From positions 71,363-135,362 of the forward strand of contig CAKQQT010000006.1 of assembly GCA_934271235.1 (NCBI GenBank): 64,000 nt of DNA, given 5' to 3'. The stretch is from an uncultured Clostridia bacterium (GTDB lineage Bacteria > Bacillota > Clostridia > Peptostreptococcales > Anaerovoracaceae). The translations under genes were made by a program, and so were the position numbers. Within the stretch, counting starts at the first letter, position 1. The number at the start of each line of letters is the position of its first letter. Below, in pieces: positions 40,364-49,432 of the stretch. The notes under the pieces are model-generated. The model did not search any database and was not told the DNA's origin. It saw only the letters and a list, made by a program, of their open reading frames with translations.

Positions 40364-43300
40364 TTTGCAGCCATCCTTTCTTTTGTTTCCTTAAAAAGTT
40401 TTTTCATACGGATCAGTTTTTCAATGTCCATTTCGACAAAGTCGGAAGCCGCCATGTTTTCGTCCATGCGGGTGTGACGCAGCAGATCCGGATTCTTCGG
40501 ACTGGTGATGACCTCGCCGAGGCGCTTGAGCGTGAGCTTCTGTTCGAAGATCTTCTGATATTCGCTTTCCAGTGTCTTGAGGATCTCACGCGCGTTTTCC
40601 AGACAAGTCATCGAAAAATCATAGAAAGACGCGCTTGGGATCTCGCCCAGGAAAGAAGGTACCGCGAACGGAAGCAGCAGGTTCAGGGACGGGATCAGGT
40701 CGCAGGCCGCTGCCGCCGTACCTTTCGGCTTCATGCTGTCGCCGCCGATATAAGGATACAAGGCACTTTCATCGATCCAGCACTTGAGGTTCGGCAGGAA
40801 ATAAGCACTGTCGACGCTCCGCTCCTTGAGGGTCATCAGATCGCGGCCGCGGCCGGTCTGAACGCCGACCACCGTATCCGCAACGACCACGCCGTTTGCC
40901 TTGAGGATCGGATCGATCTCGTTCATACGGTAACCCTTGTGCAGCAGATCGTCGATCAGGATGACCGGACGGTTGAACGAACGGATGGTACGGATCTGGT
41001 TTTCGAGTGTCGAGTAGTAACTCTTTTCCTCGATCGTAAATCCGGAAAGATCCTCATAAAAGTATTTTTCGGTATGCAGCGCTTTTGTCACCGTATTCGG
41101 GACCGCCGAACCCTCCAGAACCTTGCCGAACGGAACGGCCATATATCTGCCGTAGGATTTCACTTCATACGGCACCGGGGAGACCTGATTGATCTTGGCG
41201 ATCAGGTGGATCATTTTGTGGTACATGATATCCGAGTTGTAGGAGAGCACCAGCTCGCCCGGATAAATGCCGGTCAGTACCTTCAGCAGCCGGTCATGCG
41301 CGTGCTCAAGCGCGTTCCGGATCGCCTGCCGGTTGTTCAGCGGATGCTTGATCAGCGTATCGGCATTTTTAAAAATGATCACCGGCGAGCGCATGTCCAC
41401 GGCGTAGATCGGCGCTGCGCCTGCCGGAGCAATATTGCGGAAGCCCTGCCGGGTGACGGTTTCGATCATGCGCGGCGAAAGCCCGGCTTCGCAGCACGGA
41501 TGGTAGACGACGTACGTATAGTCACGGGCCAGAAGCTCCGAGAGCATTTCCACGAGAATGATCTGTTCCTTGTTCGGAATGGTTGATTGTTCGGAAAAGA
41601 ACAGTCCGCCGATCACCGCGATAGAACCGGCCGCCATGCTGCGGATATAAGCTGCGATATCCTGATCTCCGAACGTTTTGAGCAGGTCGATGCTGTCCAC
41701 CCGCTTAACGGCTGCGGCGGCAGCGATGCGGTCCTCATTTTTGCCGTCCCGCATACAGAGCATGCGGACCGGATCATCCGACAGATAGCTGCGGACCGCG
41801 GACAGATCATAGCCTTGCGCGGTAAGGTCTGCCTGTAAGTCCTCCAAGATCGCCGGGCTGGCTGTCCCGAATGCTTCCAGCCGGATGTCACGGGCCTGCA
41901 GCACGTGTTTGTAAGCCGGTTCACGCATATAGAGACCGTTCTCGAAGATATAGTTCTGTGCGACCGGATCGATGAGGTTCGAAATATCTCGGCCGGAGTC
42001 GATATTTTCGCGGATCCGGGTGGAACTGATATCTTCAAAGTACTCTTCCAGATGCAGATTGATGATCTTGCCGCTGATCGGATAATGGGTCTGATTTGCG
42101 GACGCGTCTCGGCGTTCATCGGAACTGCGCTTGAAAATAATGTGGTTCAGTGTGTGGATCGAATCCGGCTGCGGTTCCATGCGATAGCAGGAAGCATTCT
42201 CGATCACGTCGCTTCCGGCCACAAAGTAAAGGTCTTTGCCCGCGAAGATCTTTTTGAGTTTCGCGAGGTCGGAAGGGTTGGCGATATTGATCGGGATGTC
42301 ATCCGGGAAAATATAAATATTTTCTTCGTCAGAGACCGACATGCTCATGATCTTGCGGCGCTGCAGGCGCGGCTGCGTTTTTTTGGACCAGCTGAATTCG
42401 TCGAGCGCCAGATAAACTTCACAGCCCATGTCGCGGATCTCGCGGGCGATCGCCTTGTGGCTGAGGCTGAACGGGTCAAAGGTACCCGGGAAGAAGGCGA
42501 CCTTTTTCGCATCGGCGGCAGGAAACGCGCCTGCTTCCAGCTCGTGATCGCAGATAAAGCGATACAGATGCTTCAGGACAGCCGCATTGTGGAAAAAGTC
42601 CAGTTCGCTTTCACTGCGGGACTCGTAAAGCGCCAGGATCCGTTTGCCGCAGTGGCGGAAGAGGTCGTGTTTTTCCTGCAGGGAAAGCTTCGCGGAGCCG
42701 AACAGATTGCGGCCGATGCTCCACAGCGCTTCTCGGCTGATGGACGGACTGTAATTTGCGAATCCGCGCACGATCAGACTGAGCACCCGGTATTTGCGGC
42801 TGCTGCTGTGCGCTTCTGTCTCCTGCTCGCCGAACAGTGTGCGGTAAAGATCGTAATGCTCGATGACTACGCCGAGAGTGTGCAGGACAGCGCCTACTAC
42901 CTGTCCGTTTGTGGAACTGAAGAATTTTTCCAGATCCAAAAGCAGTTCGTCCAGCTCGCGCGGCGGCAGATGCAGCATGATCACGCCCAGATAGTCCGGA
43001 ATGTATTTGGAAAACTGATAGTCGCCGATCTCCAGACCTTTGCTGAGCTCGACCGCAATCTCGTTGCGCTGCTCGAGCGGCAGACGGTCGATCATGGAAA
43101 CCAGCGCACGGCCGGCGAATTTTCGCACGACCACGGTCTCACTGACTTTAACCAGATTGCCCAGATGCGTGGCGACATGCAGCGCCTGCCCATCGGTTCC
43201 GGCTTGTTCCAGCGCGCGCAGCATGAGCTGGATGTTAGCGATCTTGACCGGCCAAGGGGTGCTCGCTTTGAGATTATCCAGATACATTTCCGAGAGGTCT

Positions 43301-45204
43301 TCCCGTGAAAGCTCCTTTTCCGGATCAAAGCCCAGACAGAGTTTGATGTCGTGATCATAGGCCCGGTTGAAGCGTGCTCCGAGGAAGTGATGCTTAACGT
43401 CGATGGCAGCAGCTTTGAGACCGAGATCCTCTTCCGCGATCATGCGCTCAGCGAAAGCCAGGATGTCTGCAGCCTGCTCCGGCGTGAAAAATTCCGGTTC
43501 CAGCGTGACCGCGGTCTGCAGCAGGGATTCCTTGCTGCGGTAAGTCAGAACGTCGCTGCGGTACCATGTCAGCAATTGTTCGGCGTATTCCCGGCGTCTT
43601 TCCGGCTGTGCGGATGCCAGAAGCGCGTAGGCGGCGCTTTTCAGACTGTTTTCCAGCCATTTTTTGTGCTGCTCCGTCAGTTTATGATCCGGGATCAGCA
43701 TGCTTTTGAGTGTATCTTTCCAAAGTGAAAGATTGGTGATATCCTTATGCGGCGGCAGAACGCCTGCCGGCAGTTCTTTTTTGTATTCTTCGTTGAAGTG
43801 CGCGACGATCTGCCCGATGACCTCGGCGGCTTGATTGCGGATATCGCTTTCTTTATTGACCAGAAGCTCGGTCAGGAAGCGAAGGGTCATCAGCTTTTGC
43901 TTTTCCGTCATATAGGTCGAATACTCGCCCAGAATGGAAACATAGGTACGCAGGTTCTTCCAGTTTTTTTCGCTGCGCGCGGTTTCGATCAGATTCGCGA
44001 AATCCTCCTGATTGTAGAATTTGTTCATCAGGCGGATATTATGTGCGATGGAAAGATTTTTGAATTCACGGATCACCGCCGCGCTTTCCAAAAGCGCGTA
44101 GTCGGCCGGCTGCACCGCGGTCGGCTGCGGGGGGAGACTGCACGGCATCGCCGGCAGATCGACGCAGACGCCGAGCGCTTTCAGATAGGATTCGAAATCC
44201 TGCAGCTTGTTGTAGACTTTGCGGTAACGGTGCTCTTTGGCGGCGTCCACGTTGTCCAGCTTGTGCAGGATCACGTCAAAGGATTTTGCCAGCGTGTAAA
44301 AGTGGACGATCTCCGCACCGTCGGCATTGCGGCTGCTTTTTACCCGAAAATCCGCATAGATCAGGAGCAGGGACTCGGCGGACAGATTGTCCAGTTCCAA
44401 ATCCCAAGTGGAGTGATTGGCAGCGATATGCCCGATCATCGGCATACTGAAGCGGTTAAAACAGAGATCGGTATAGTAGTAGTGCAGATACGGGATCCGC
44501 TTTTCTTCGCTTTTTTTGCAGCCGTATTTGCCGATGTCGTGCCCGGCGGCAGCGCCGGAGATCAGGCCCAGATCGACCGGGACCTGCAGAGTCGCGAGCT
44601 GTCTGGCCGCATGCATGGCGACATAGTGTACGCCGGCGATATGTCCCAGCGTATTGAACGGTGTCAGCTCAACGCCCAGACGCATAAATTCGTAAATATA
44701 ATGGCGGGAAGCCGTACGCAGGAGCTGGCGGTATTCGCCGCTCCCGGAGTGCTGCTCGCTCTCCTGCGGCGTCAGCGTCATAAAATCGACCGTCGGATCG
44801 AACGGAAGGGTCTGCCGTTCATACCGGTACAGCGCTTTCAAAAACTGCAGCAGGAACAGACGCGCGGCTCTCTGCGCCGGCGTTTCGGCGCTTCCGGCCG
44901 GTTTTTCCGGGAAAAGGCGGTGAAGCACCCGCTGATAGGCGTGCTGCAGCCATCCCTCTTCCGGCGCTTCGCAGAAGCGGTCTAACTGCGGCCGGATCTC
45001 GGCCAGCACTTTTTGTGCGCAAAACCGACCGCGGGCGTCGGTGCAGGCAAGCAGCCGTTCGGCAAGCTGCCGCGTTCCCTCGGCACGCAGCAATGCGGTC
45101 ATTTCGTCGGGATTCATCTTAATGCGCCTGAGAAAATCTTTTTCTGTCATACAGGCAAGGATCGTATGAGAAAGCTGTGTGTATGGGTCCGTCTTATGTT
45201 CCAT
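40360..45204 (-). CDS. Giant multidomain protein: HD hydrolase, helical repeats, NadD-like nucleotidyltransferase, phosphoribosyltransferase-like domain
   Basis: A 1614-residue cytoplasmic protein. Domains in order: helical N-terminus; HD phosphohydrolase (~180-300) with H188/H193, H222-D223 (AAGHDIGKYG), H259, H264 and D285, arranged like YqeK; a long alpha-helical ARM/HEAT-like region (~390-880); a nucleotidyltransferase (~900-1100) with FFPGTFDPFSLSH (GTFDP at 907-911, H916) and the C-terminal ISSTRIR signature near 1060; a possible GNAT-like segment (~1130-1260); and a phosphoribosyltransferase-like domain (~1300-1480) with RPVILIDDLLHKGYRM near 1412-1424. The HxGH motif reads SLSH and the PRPP loop is degenerate. 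YqeK and NadD are neighbours in other Firmicutes, so a role in NAD or dinucleotide metabolism is inferred. GAGGAG and a promoter precede the ATG. Confidence 0.8.
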   Translation of the reverse strand: MEHKTDPYTQLSHTILACMTEKDFLRRIKMNPDEMTALLRAEGTRQLAERLLACTDARGRFCAQKVLAEIRPQLDRFCEAPEEGWLQHAYQRVLHRLFPEKPAGSAETPAQRAARLFLLQFLKALYRYERQTLPFDPTVDFMTLTPQESEQHSGSGEYRQLLRTASRHYIYEFMRLGVELTPFNTLGHIAGVHYVAMHAARQLATLQVPVDLGLISGAAAGHDIGKYGCKKSEEKRIPYLHYYYTDLCFNRFSMPMIGHIAANHSTWDLELDNLSAESLLLIYADFRVKSSRNADGAEIVHFYTLAKSFDVILHKLDNVDAAKEHRYRKVYNKLQDFESYLKALGVCVDLPAMPCSLPPQPTAVQPADYALLESAAVIREFKNLSIAHNIRLMNKFYNQEDFANLIETARSEKNWKNLRTYVSILGEYSTYMTEKQKLMTLRFLTELLVNKESDIRNQAAEVIGQIVAHFNEEYKKELPAGVLPPHKDITNLSLWKDTLKSMLIPDHKLTEQHKKWLENSLKSAAYALLASAQPERRREYAEQLLTWYRSDVLTYRSKESLLQTAVTLEPEFFTPEQAADILAFAERMIAEEDLGLKAAAIDVKHHFLGARFNRAYDHDIKLCLGFDPEKELSREDLSEMYLDNLKASTPWPVKIANIQLMLRALEQAGTDGQALHVATHLGNLVKVSETVVVRKFAGRALVSMIDRLPLEQRNEIAVELSKGLEIGDYQFSKYIPDYLGVIMLHLPPRELDELLLDLEKFFSSTNGQVVGAVLHTLGVVIEHYDLYRTLFGEQETEAHSSSRKYRVLSLIVRGFANYSPSISREALWSIGRNLFGSAKLSLQEKHDLFRHCGKRILALYESRSESELDFFHNAAVLKHLYRFICDHELEAGAFPAADAKKVAFFPGTFDPFSLSHKAIAREIRDMGCEVYLALDEFSWSKKTQPRLQRRKIMSMSVSDEENIYIFPDDIPINIANPSDLAKLKKIFAGKDLYFVAGSDVIENASCYRMEPQPDSIHTLNHIIFKRSSDERRDASANQTHYPISGKIINLHLEEYFEDISSTRIRENIDSGRDISNLIDPVAQNYIFENGLYMREPAYKHVLQARDIRLEAFGTASPAILEDLQADLTAQGYDLSAVRSYLSDDPVRMLCMRDGKNEDRIAAAAAVKRVDSIDLLKTFGDQDIAAYIRSMAAGSIAVIGGLFFSEQSTIPNKEQIILVEMLSELLARDYTYVVYHPCCEAGLSPRMIETVTRQGFRNIAPAGAAPIYAVDMRSPVIIFKNADTLIKHPLNNRQAIRNALEHAHDRLLKVLTGIYPGELVLSYNSDIMYHKMIHLIAKINQVSPVPYEVKSYGRYMAVPFGKVLEGSAVPNTVTKALHTEKYFYEDLSGFTIEEKSYYSTLENQIRTIRSFNRPVILIDDLLHKGYRMNEIDPILKANGVVVADTVVGVQTGRGRDLMTLKERSVDSAYFLPNLKCWIDESALYPYIGGDSMKPKGTAAAACDLIPSLNLLLPFAVPSFLGEIPSASFYDFSMTCLENAREILKTLESEYQKIFEQKLTLKRLGEVITSPKNPDLLRHTRMDENMAASDFVEMDIEKLIRMKKLFKETKERMAAK

Positions 45205-45241
45205 GATCTTGCACTCCTCGTATCATATTTTTTCTAGGCTA

Positions 45242-45270
45242 AGTATAGCACAGCAGGGGTGCGCCTGCAA
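45242..45270 (-). promoter_or_regulatory. Promoter of the giant-protein operon
   Basis: On the minus strand TTGCAG (45265-45270), 17-base spacer, TATACT (45242-45247). It lies almost back-to-back with the helicase promoter. Confidence 0.65.
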
Positions 45271-45285
45271 TGCGGTTGATAAGAA

Positions 45286-45314
45286 TTGCACGGGCCAAAA
45301 ACATCGTGTATAAT
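45286..45314 (+). promoter_or_regulatory. Promoter of the SNF2 helicase gene
   Basis: TTGCAC (45286-45291), 17-base spacer, TATAAT (45309-45314). Only 15 bases separate its -35 from the -35 of the divergent operon, so a single regulator could affect both. Confidence 0.7.
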
Positions 45315-45362
45315 GAGAAGCAGCAATATGAAGGAAACTTGGACAGTGGAGAAAAGAACGCA

Positions 45363-48300
45363 ATGAATATAAACTGGGAGTACTTATTTTCGAATATGAT
45401 TTTAAAGAGAGGGGAGGACTACTTCCGAGCAGGCAAGGTCCTCGCGCAGAGGGGAAATCAAGGACGGGACACAAAGGTCTTTTATGTTTACGGCACAAAA
45501 CCTTATGTTGTTAAGATCACGCGGGGCGATGCCTCGATCAGCAGTCTGCAGTGCAGCTGCCCGCACGCGCAGGACGGTCGTCGCTGCAAGCACATGGCAG
45601 CGGCATTGTTTAAAATGGAAGCGGACGGGGAATTGAAGATCCGGGCAGCAAAAAAAGCGGACAAAACATCGAAAGCCGGCGTGAAACCGCAGAAGGTAAA
45701 AAAAGCGCCGCCGGTACGTGTTTTCCCGTTTCGGGCAGAGACTGCCGGCGAAAACGGCGAAAAGCCGTATCGGTTCTACGATCTGGACAAAGCGGCGGCT
45801 CCGTACCCAATCTATGAGCAGGATCTCCGAGATGCACAAACACTGATCGAACAGCATAAGATCGAGCTGGACTCGGTGCAGGAAGGATTCCGGCGGGGTT
45901 ATTACGGTGAAATGGAGCGCCAGTGCGCAGTTTATGGAAATTATACGGTGACGAGACCGGTCGGCATCCTTTTTTCAAAGGACAAGATCCTTGACACGGA
46001 TTGTGGGGTGCCGGACTGCCCGCAGTATGCGGATGCCTATCAATATTATTTTTATGGTGCCAACAAACGAAGTTTATGTACACATACGCTCGCGCTTCTG
46101 CTGCTGGCACAGGATTATATCGCGAAGGAGCATATCGGTGACGCGACCGACTATAACGGCGTTCGGCTGCTGCGGGAATGCCGTGCGAAACGTGCGGCAA
46201 ATCGCCGGATGGAAGCTGCGGAGGAAACCGCAAAAGGGCAGATCCATCTGGAACCGCGCCTGGACGTGGAAGCAGACGGAAGTTTTCATCTGGCTTTTCG
46301 GGTCGGACGCGAAAAACTGTATGTGGTAAAGAATCTGACCGAGCTCGTGGATACCGTGGAATCACATGGAGAAATGAAGCTTGGTACAAAACATGTGCTT
46401 TCCTTTGTGTCCGATCGTCTGGATGATGAGGCGCAGAGGCTCTATCGCTTCATGAAAAAAGAAGTGAAGTCGGTGGAAATGCGGAATGCGGAACTGCAGC
46501 AAAAATATGGCCAAGAGTTTGGCAGTCTAAAAGCATCGATTCCGCTTTACGGAAGGACACTGGATGAATTTTATACGCTGATGGAAGCAAAGCGTTTCCC
46601 GTTTACGGATCGCTCGCAAGGTTCCAAGCGGAGCGGAGAAGCAGGGTGCGTACGAAAAAGCCCGAAGATCAAGCTTTGTATGGTCCGCCGATCGGATGCG
46701 TCCGGCAGTTTCGAGGGGATCGAACTGAACGGGCGGCTTCCGAAGCTCGTAAACGGGACAGATCACATCTATTTCTTTGATGGAGAGAACCTCAGCCGAG
46801 CGGATGATGAAAATCTGGAGCTGTTGGACTCTCTGCGAGACAGGCGGTATGATGACGAAGTTTCCCTTGTGATCGGCAGAAGAAACCTTTCGGAATTTTA
46901 CTACCGCATGCTGCCGATCCTAAAGGAATTCGCGGAGATTGAGATCAAAGACGCTGACGAAATTGAAAAATACTTGTATCCGGAAGCAGAATTCAGTTTC
47001 TTTCTGGATGTGGAGGACGGCATGCTTTCCTGTGAGGCAAAGGTGCGTTACGGAGAAAACACAACCGTTCCGGCAGGTGCAAAAATGGCAAACCTGCTGG
47101 AAGCACTGCCGCGAGAGGAGACACAACACGCGGCAAAGGATGAGGCCTATGAAGAATACCGCGATCTTAATTTAGAACGGGAAACGATGGAGCGGGTTCT
47201 GGAATATTTCCCGTACGGCGACGGCAGCGGCGTACGGTACAGCGGGGAAACAGAAGAACAGCAATATAAGGTACTGGAAACCGGCGTCGATACATTGCTC
47301 GGACTGGGGGAAGTGCACGCCACCGATCGTTTTCAGCGCTTGACGATCCGCCGGAAACCACAGATGACGGTCGGCGTACGTATGGAAAGCGATCTCCTGA
47401 AATTGACGCTTTCTTCTACAGATCTGACCGAGGATGAGCTGCTGGATATTTTGGGCAGCTATCAGAGAGCGAAAAAATATCATCGCCTCAAAAACGGTGA
47501 TTTCGTCCAGTTGGATGAAAACACGCTGGAAGAACTGGAAACCCTCATGGATCTGACGAAAGCCGATCCCAAAGATTTTGTCAAAGGCGACATGGAGATT
47601 CCGGCTTACCGTGCGCTCTATCTGGACAAGGTGCTGGAAAAGAACGAGGCGTTCTATGCGAAGCGCGATCAGAATTTCAAGCATCTGGTAAAGGAATTCA
47701 AGACTGTATCGGATTCGGAATACGAGATCCCGGAATCTCTGCAGGGCGTTATGCGAAATTATCAGGAGTTTGGATATAAGTGGCTGCGTACCATCGAAGC
47801 CTATCAATTCGGCGGCATTTTGGCAGATGATATGGGCTTAGGCAAGACGCTGCAGGTGATCTCCGTGCTGCTGGCAGCGAAAGAGGAGGGACGCTTGGGA
47901 ACTGCGCTGGTTGTGACTCCGGCCTCTCTGGTATACAACTGGAAGGAGGAGTTCGCCAAGTTTGCGCCGCAGCTTTCGGTCGCGGTGATCGCAGGCAGCA
48001 AAGGGGAGCGTGAGGAACAGATCCATGCGGCAGAACGCGCAGATGTGGTGATCACATCTTACGATCTTTTGAAGCGGGATATCCTTTTCTATGCCGATCA
48101 GAACTTCGAATATCAGATCATCGACGAAGCGCAGTCGATCAAGACGCATACGACGGCGGCAGCAAAGGCCGTGAAGGCGGTCTGCAGCAAGGTCCGCTTT
48201 GCGCTGACCGGAACACCGATCGAAAACCGACTGAGTGAACTGTGGAGCATCTTTGACTTTCTGATGCCGGGCTTCCTTTATTCCTATGATCGGTTCCGCA

Positions 48301-48986
48301 AGGAGTTGGAACTGCCGATCGCGAAGCATCAGGATCAGGCAGCGATGACTAGGCTGAAACGCTTCGTGGAACCGTTCATTCTGCGCCGTCTGAAGCAGGA
48401 TGTGCTGAGCGATCTGCCGGAAAAGAACGAAGAGATCTGCTGTGATCCGGCACTTTGCTTCCACGACTACGACGGGGAGTCGGCCAAACGGGAAGCCTGC
48501 ATGGAACTGCTCCGCAATGCCGTCGACGGCGGACATAAGATCCTTGCCTTTTCGCAATTCCGTTCCCTGCTGGAACTGTTGGAACAGGGTCTGCAGCAAG
48601 AGAACCTCGCGTATTTTAAACTTACCGGAGAGACAAAAAAGGAAGAACGTATCGAAATGGTGAAACGGTTTAACGGGGATGATACGCCGGTGTTCCTGAT
48701 CTCCCTGAAAGCAGGCGGGACCGGTCTGAACCTGACAGGCGCGGATATTGTGATCCATCTTGATCCGTGGTGGAACATCGCCGCGCAGGATCAGGCGACC
48801 GACCGTGCGCACCGAATCGGACAGACAAGGGCGGTCTCTGTCTACAAGCTCATCGCAAAAAATACGATGGAGGAAAAAATCCTCAAAATGCAGGAAGCCA
48901 AGCGCGCGTTGGCAGATGAGATCCTCAGCGGCAACACCGGCGGCCTGATGAACATGAGTCGGGATGAATTGCTGGAACTTCTGTAA
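45363..48986 (+). CDS. SWIM zinc-finger SNF2-family helicase
   Basis: A 1207-residue DNA-dependent ATPase. The N-terminal SWIM finger has C64-x-C66...C75-x-H77 (CSCPHAQDGRRCKH). A Lys-rich linker and a long SNF2-associated region (~130-780) follow. The motor is at the C-terminal end: motif I ADDMGLGKT (~820-828), DEAQ box (IIDEAQSIKT, ~921), LTGTPIENRLSELWSIFDF, and lobe 2 with ILAFSQFRSLLELLEQ, LKAGGTGLNLTGADIVIHLD and HRIGQTR (~1153). Bacterial relatives may remodel protein-DNA complexes or restart stalled transcription. ATG 45363 follows GGAG. It is divergent from the giant-protein operon. Confidence 0.93.
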   Translation: MNINWEYLFSNMILKRGEDYFRAGKVLAQRGNQGRDTKVFYVYGTKPYVVKITRGDASISSLQCSCPHAQDGRRCKHMAAALFKMEADGELKIRAAKKADKTSKAGVKPQKVKKAPPVRVFPFRAETAGENGEKPYRFYDLDKAAAPYPIYEQDLRDAQTLIEQHKIELDSVQEGFRRGYYGEMERQCAVYGNYTVTRPVGILFSKDKILDTDCGVPDCPQYADAYQYYFYGANKRSLCTHTLALLLLAQDYIAKEHIGDATDYNGVRLLRECRAKRAANRRMEAAEETAKGQIHLEPRLDVEADGSFHLAFRVGREKLYVVKNLTELVDTVESHGEMKLGTKHVLSFVSDRLDDEAQRLYRFMKKEVKSVEMRNAELQQKYGQEFGSLKASIPLYGRTLDEFYTLMEAKRFPFTDRSQGSKRSGEAGCVRKSPKIKLCMVRRSDASGSFEGIELNGRLPKLVNGTDHIYFFDGENLSRADDENLELLDSLRDRRYDDEVSLVIGRRNLSEFYYRMLPILKEFAEIEIKDADEIEKYLYPEAEFSFFLDVEDGMLSCEAKVRYGENTTVPAGAKMANLLEALPREETQHAAKDEAYEEYRDLNLERETMERVLEYFPYGDGSGVRYSGETEEQQYKVLETGVDTLLGLGEVHATDRFQRLTIRRKPQMTVGVRMESDLLKLTLSSTDLTEDELLDILGSYQRAKKYHRLKNGDFVQLDENTLEELETLMDLTKADPKDFVKGDMEIPAYRALYLDKVLEKNEAFYAKRDQNFKHLVKEFKTVSDSEYEIPESLQGVMRNYQEFGYKWLRTIEAYQFGGILADDMGLGKTLQVISVLLAAKEEGRLGTALVVTPASLVYNWKEEFAKFAPQLSVAVIAGSKGEREEQIHAAERADVVITSYDLLKRDILFYADQNFEYQIIDEAQSIKTHTTAAAKAVKAVCSKVRFALTGTPIENRLSELWSIFDFLMPGFLYSYDRFRKELELPIAKHQDQAAMTRLKRFVEPFILRRLKQDVLSDLPEKNEEICCDPALCFHDYDGESAKREACMELLRNAVDGGHKILAFSQFRSLLELLEQGLQQENLAYFKLTGETKKEERIEMVKRFNGDDTPVFLISLKAGGTGLNLTGADIVIHLDPWWNIAAQDQATDRAHRIGQTRAVSVYKLIAKNTMEEKILKMQEAKRALADEILSGNTGGLMNMSRDELLELL

Positions 48987-49047
48987 ATGCGCGGCAAAAA
49001 TACGCCGCAGATCTACAAGTAAGACGCGCCGCAAACAAAAAATCTGC

Positions 49048-49076
49048 TTGCTTTCACAGCAGAATTGTGGTATAGT
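49048..49076 (+). promoter_or_regulatory. Promoter of rpmE
   Basis: TTGCTT (49048-49053), 17-base spacer, TATAGT (49071-49076), about 80 bases before rpmE. Confidence 0.6.
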
Positions 49077-49158
49077 ATAAGGGCTGTAAAAGTTTTTGCG
49101 GCAAAATACAAAAATATGTCGGCAGGTTGTAAGACCGACAGGAAAGGCAGAGACGAAC

Positions 49159-49359
49159 ATGAAGGAAGGAATCCATCCTGATTACAAGGAATGTAAAGTT
49201 ACTTGCGCATGTGGCAACACTTTCGTTACAAGATCCACGAAAGAAGAAATGAGACTTGACGTATGCTCAGCATGTCACCCATTCTTCACCGGCGCAGCGA
49301 AGATGATCAACCGCGGCGGTCGTGTTGAAAAGTTCAAGAACAAATACAACCTCGACTAA
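49159..49359 (+). CDS. rpmE: 50S ribosomal protein L31
   Basis: A 66-residue protein of the zinc-binding (C+) L31 type: [20 protein letters not shown], then [11 protein letters not shown]; the cysteines of CxC and CxxC coordinate zinc. ATG 49159 is chosen because homologues begin MKxGIHPxY and AGGAAAGG lies upstream; the open frame extends further to 49096. In many Firmicutes rpmE lies directly after rho; here an 11-kb block separates it from rho-yqhQ-prmC. Own promoter and terminator. Confidence 0.97.
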   Translation: MKEGIHPDYKECKVTCACGNTFVTRSTKEEMRLDVCSACHPFFTGAAKMINRGGRVEKFKNKYNLD

Positions 49360-49372
49360 TCATAGGAAACAG

Positions 49373-49399
49373 ACCCGGAGCTTTGGCTTCGGGTTTTTT
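49373..49399 (+). terminator. Intrinsic terminator of rpmE
   Basis: ACCCGgAGC (49373-49381) pairs with GCTtCGGGT (49386-49394), followed by a T-run to 49399. Confidence 0.88.
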
Positions 49400-49432
49400 A
49401 TTGCAGCTGCAGGCCGGGCATGCTGCTTGCAC

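Noticed and set aside
40333-44985. Three long plus-strand frames (40333-41586, 41905-43308, 43747-44985)
   Set aside because: All are antisense to the 1614-residue gene, with shadow-type composition and no start signals.
47838-49160. 440-residue minus-strand frame
   Set aside because: Antisense to the SNF2 motor domain and rpmE, both of which have clear family motifs.
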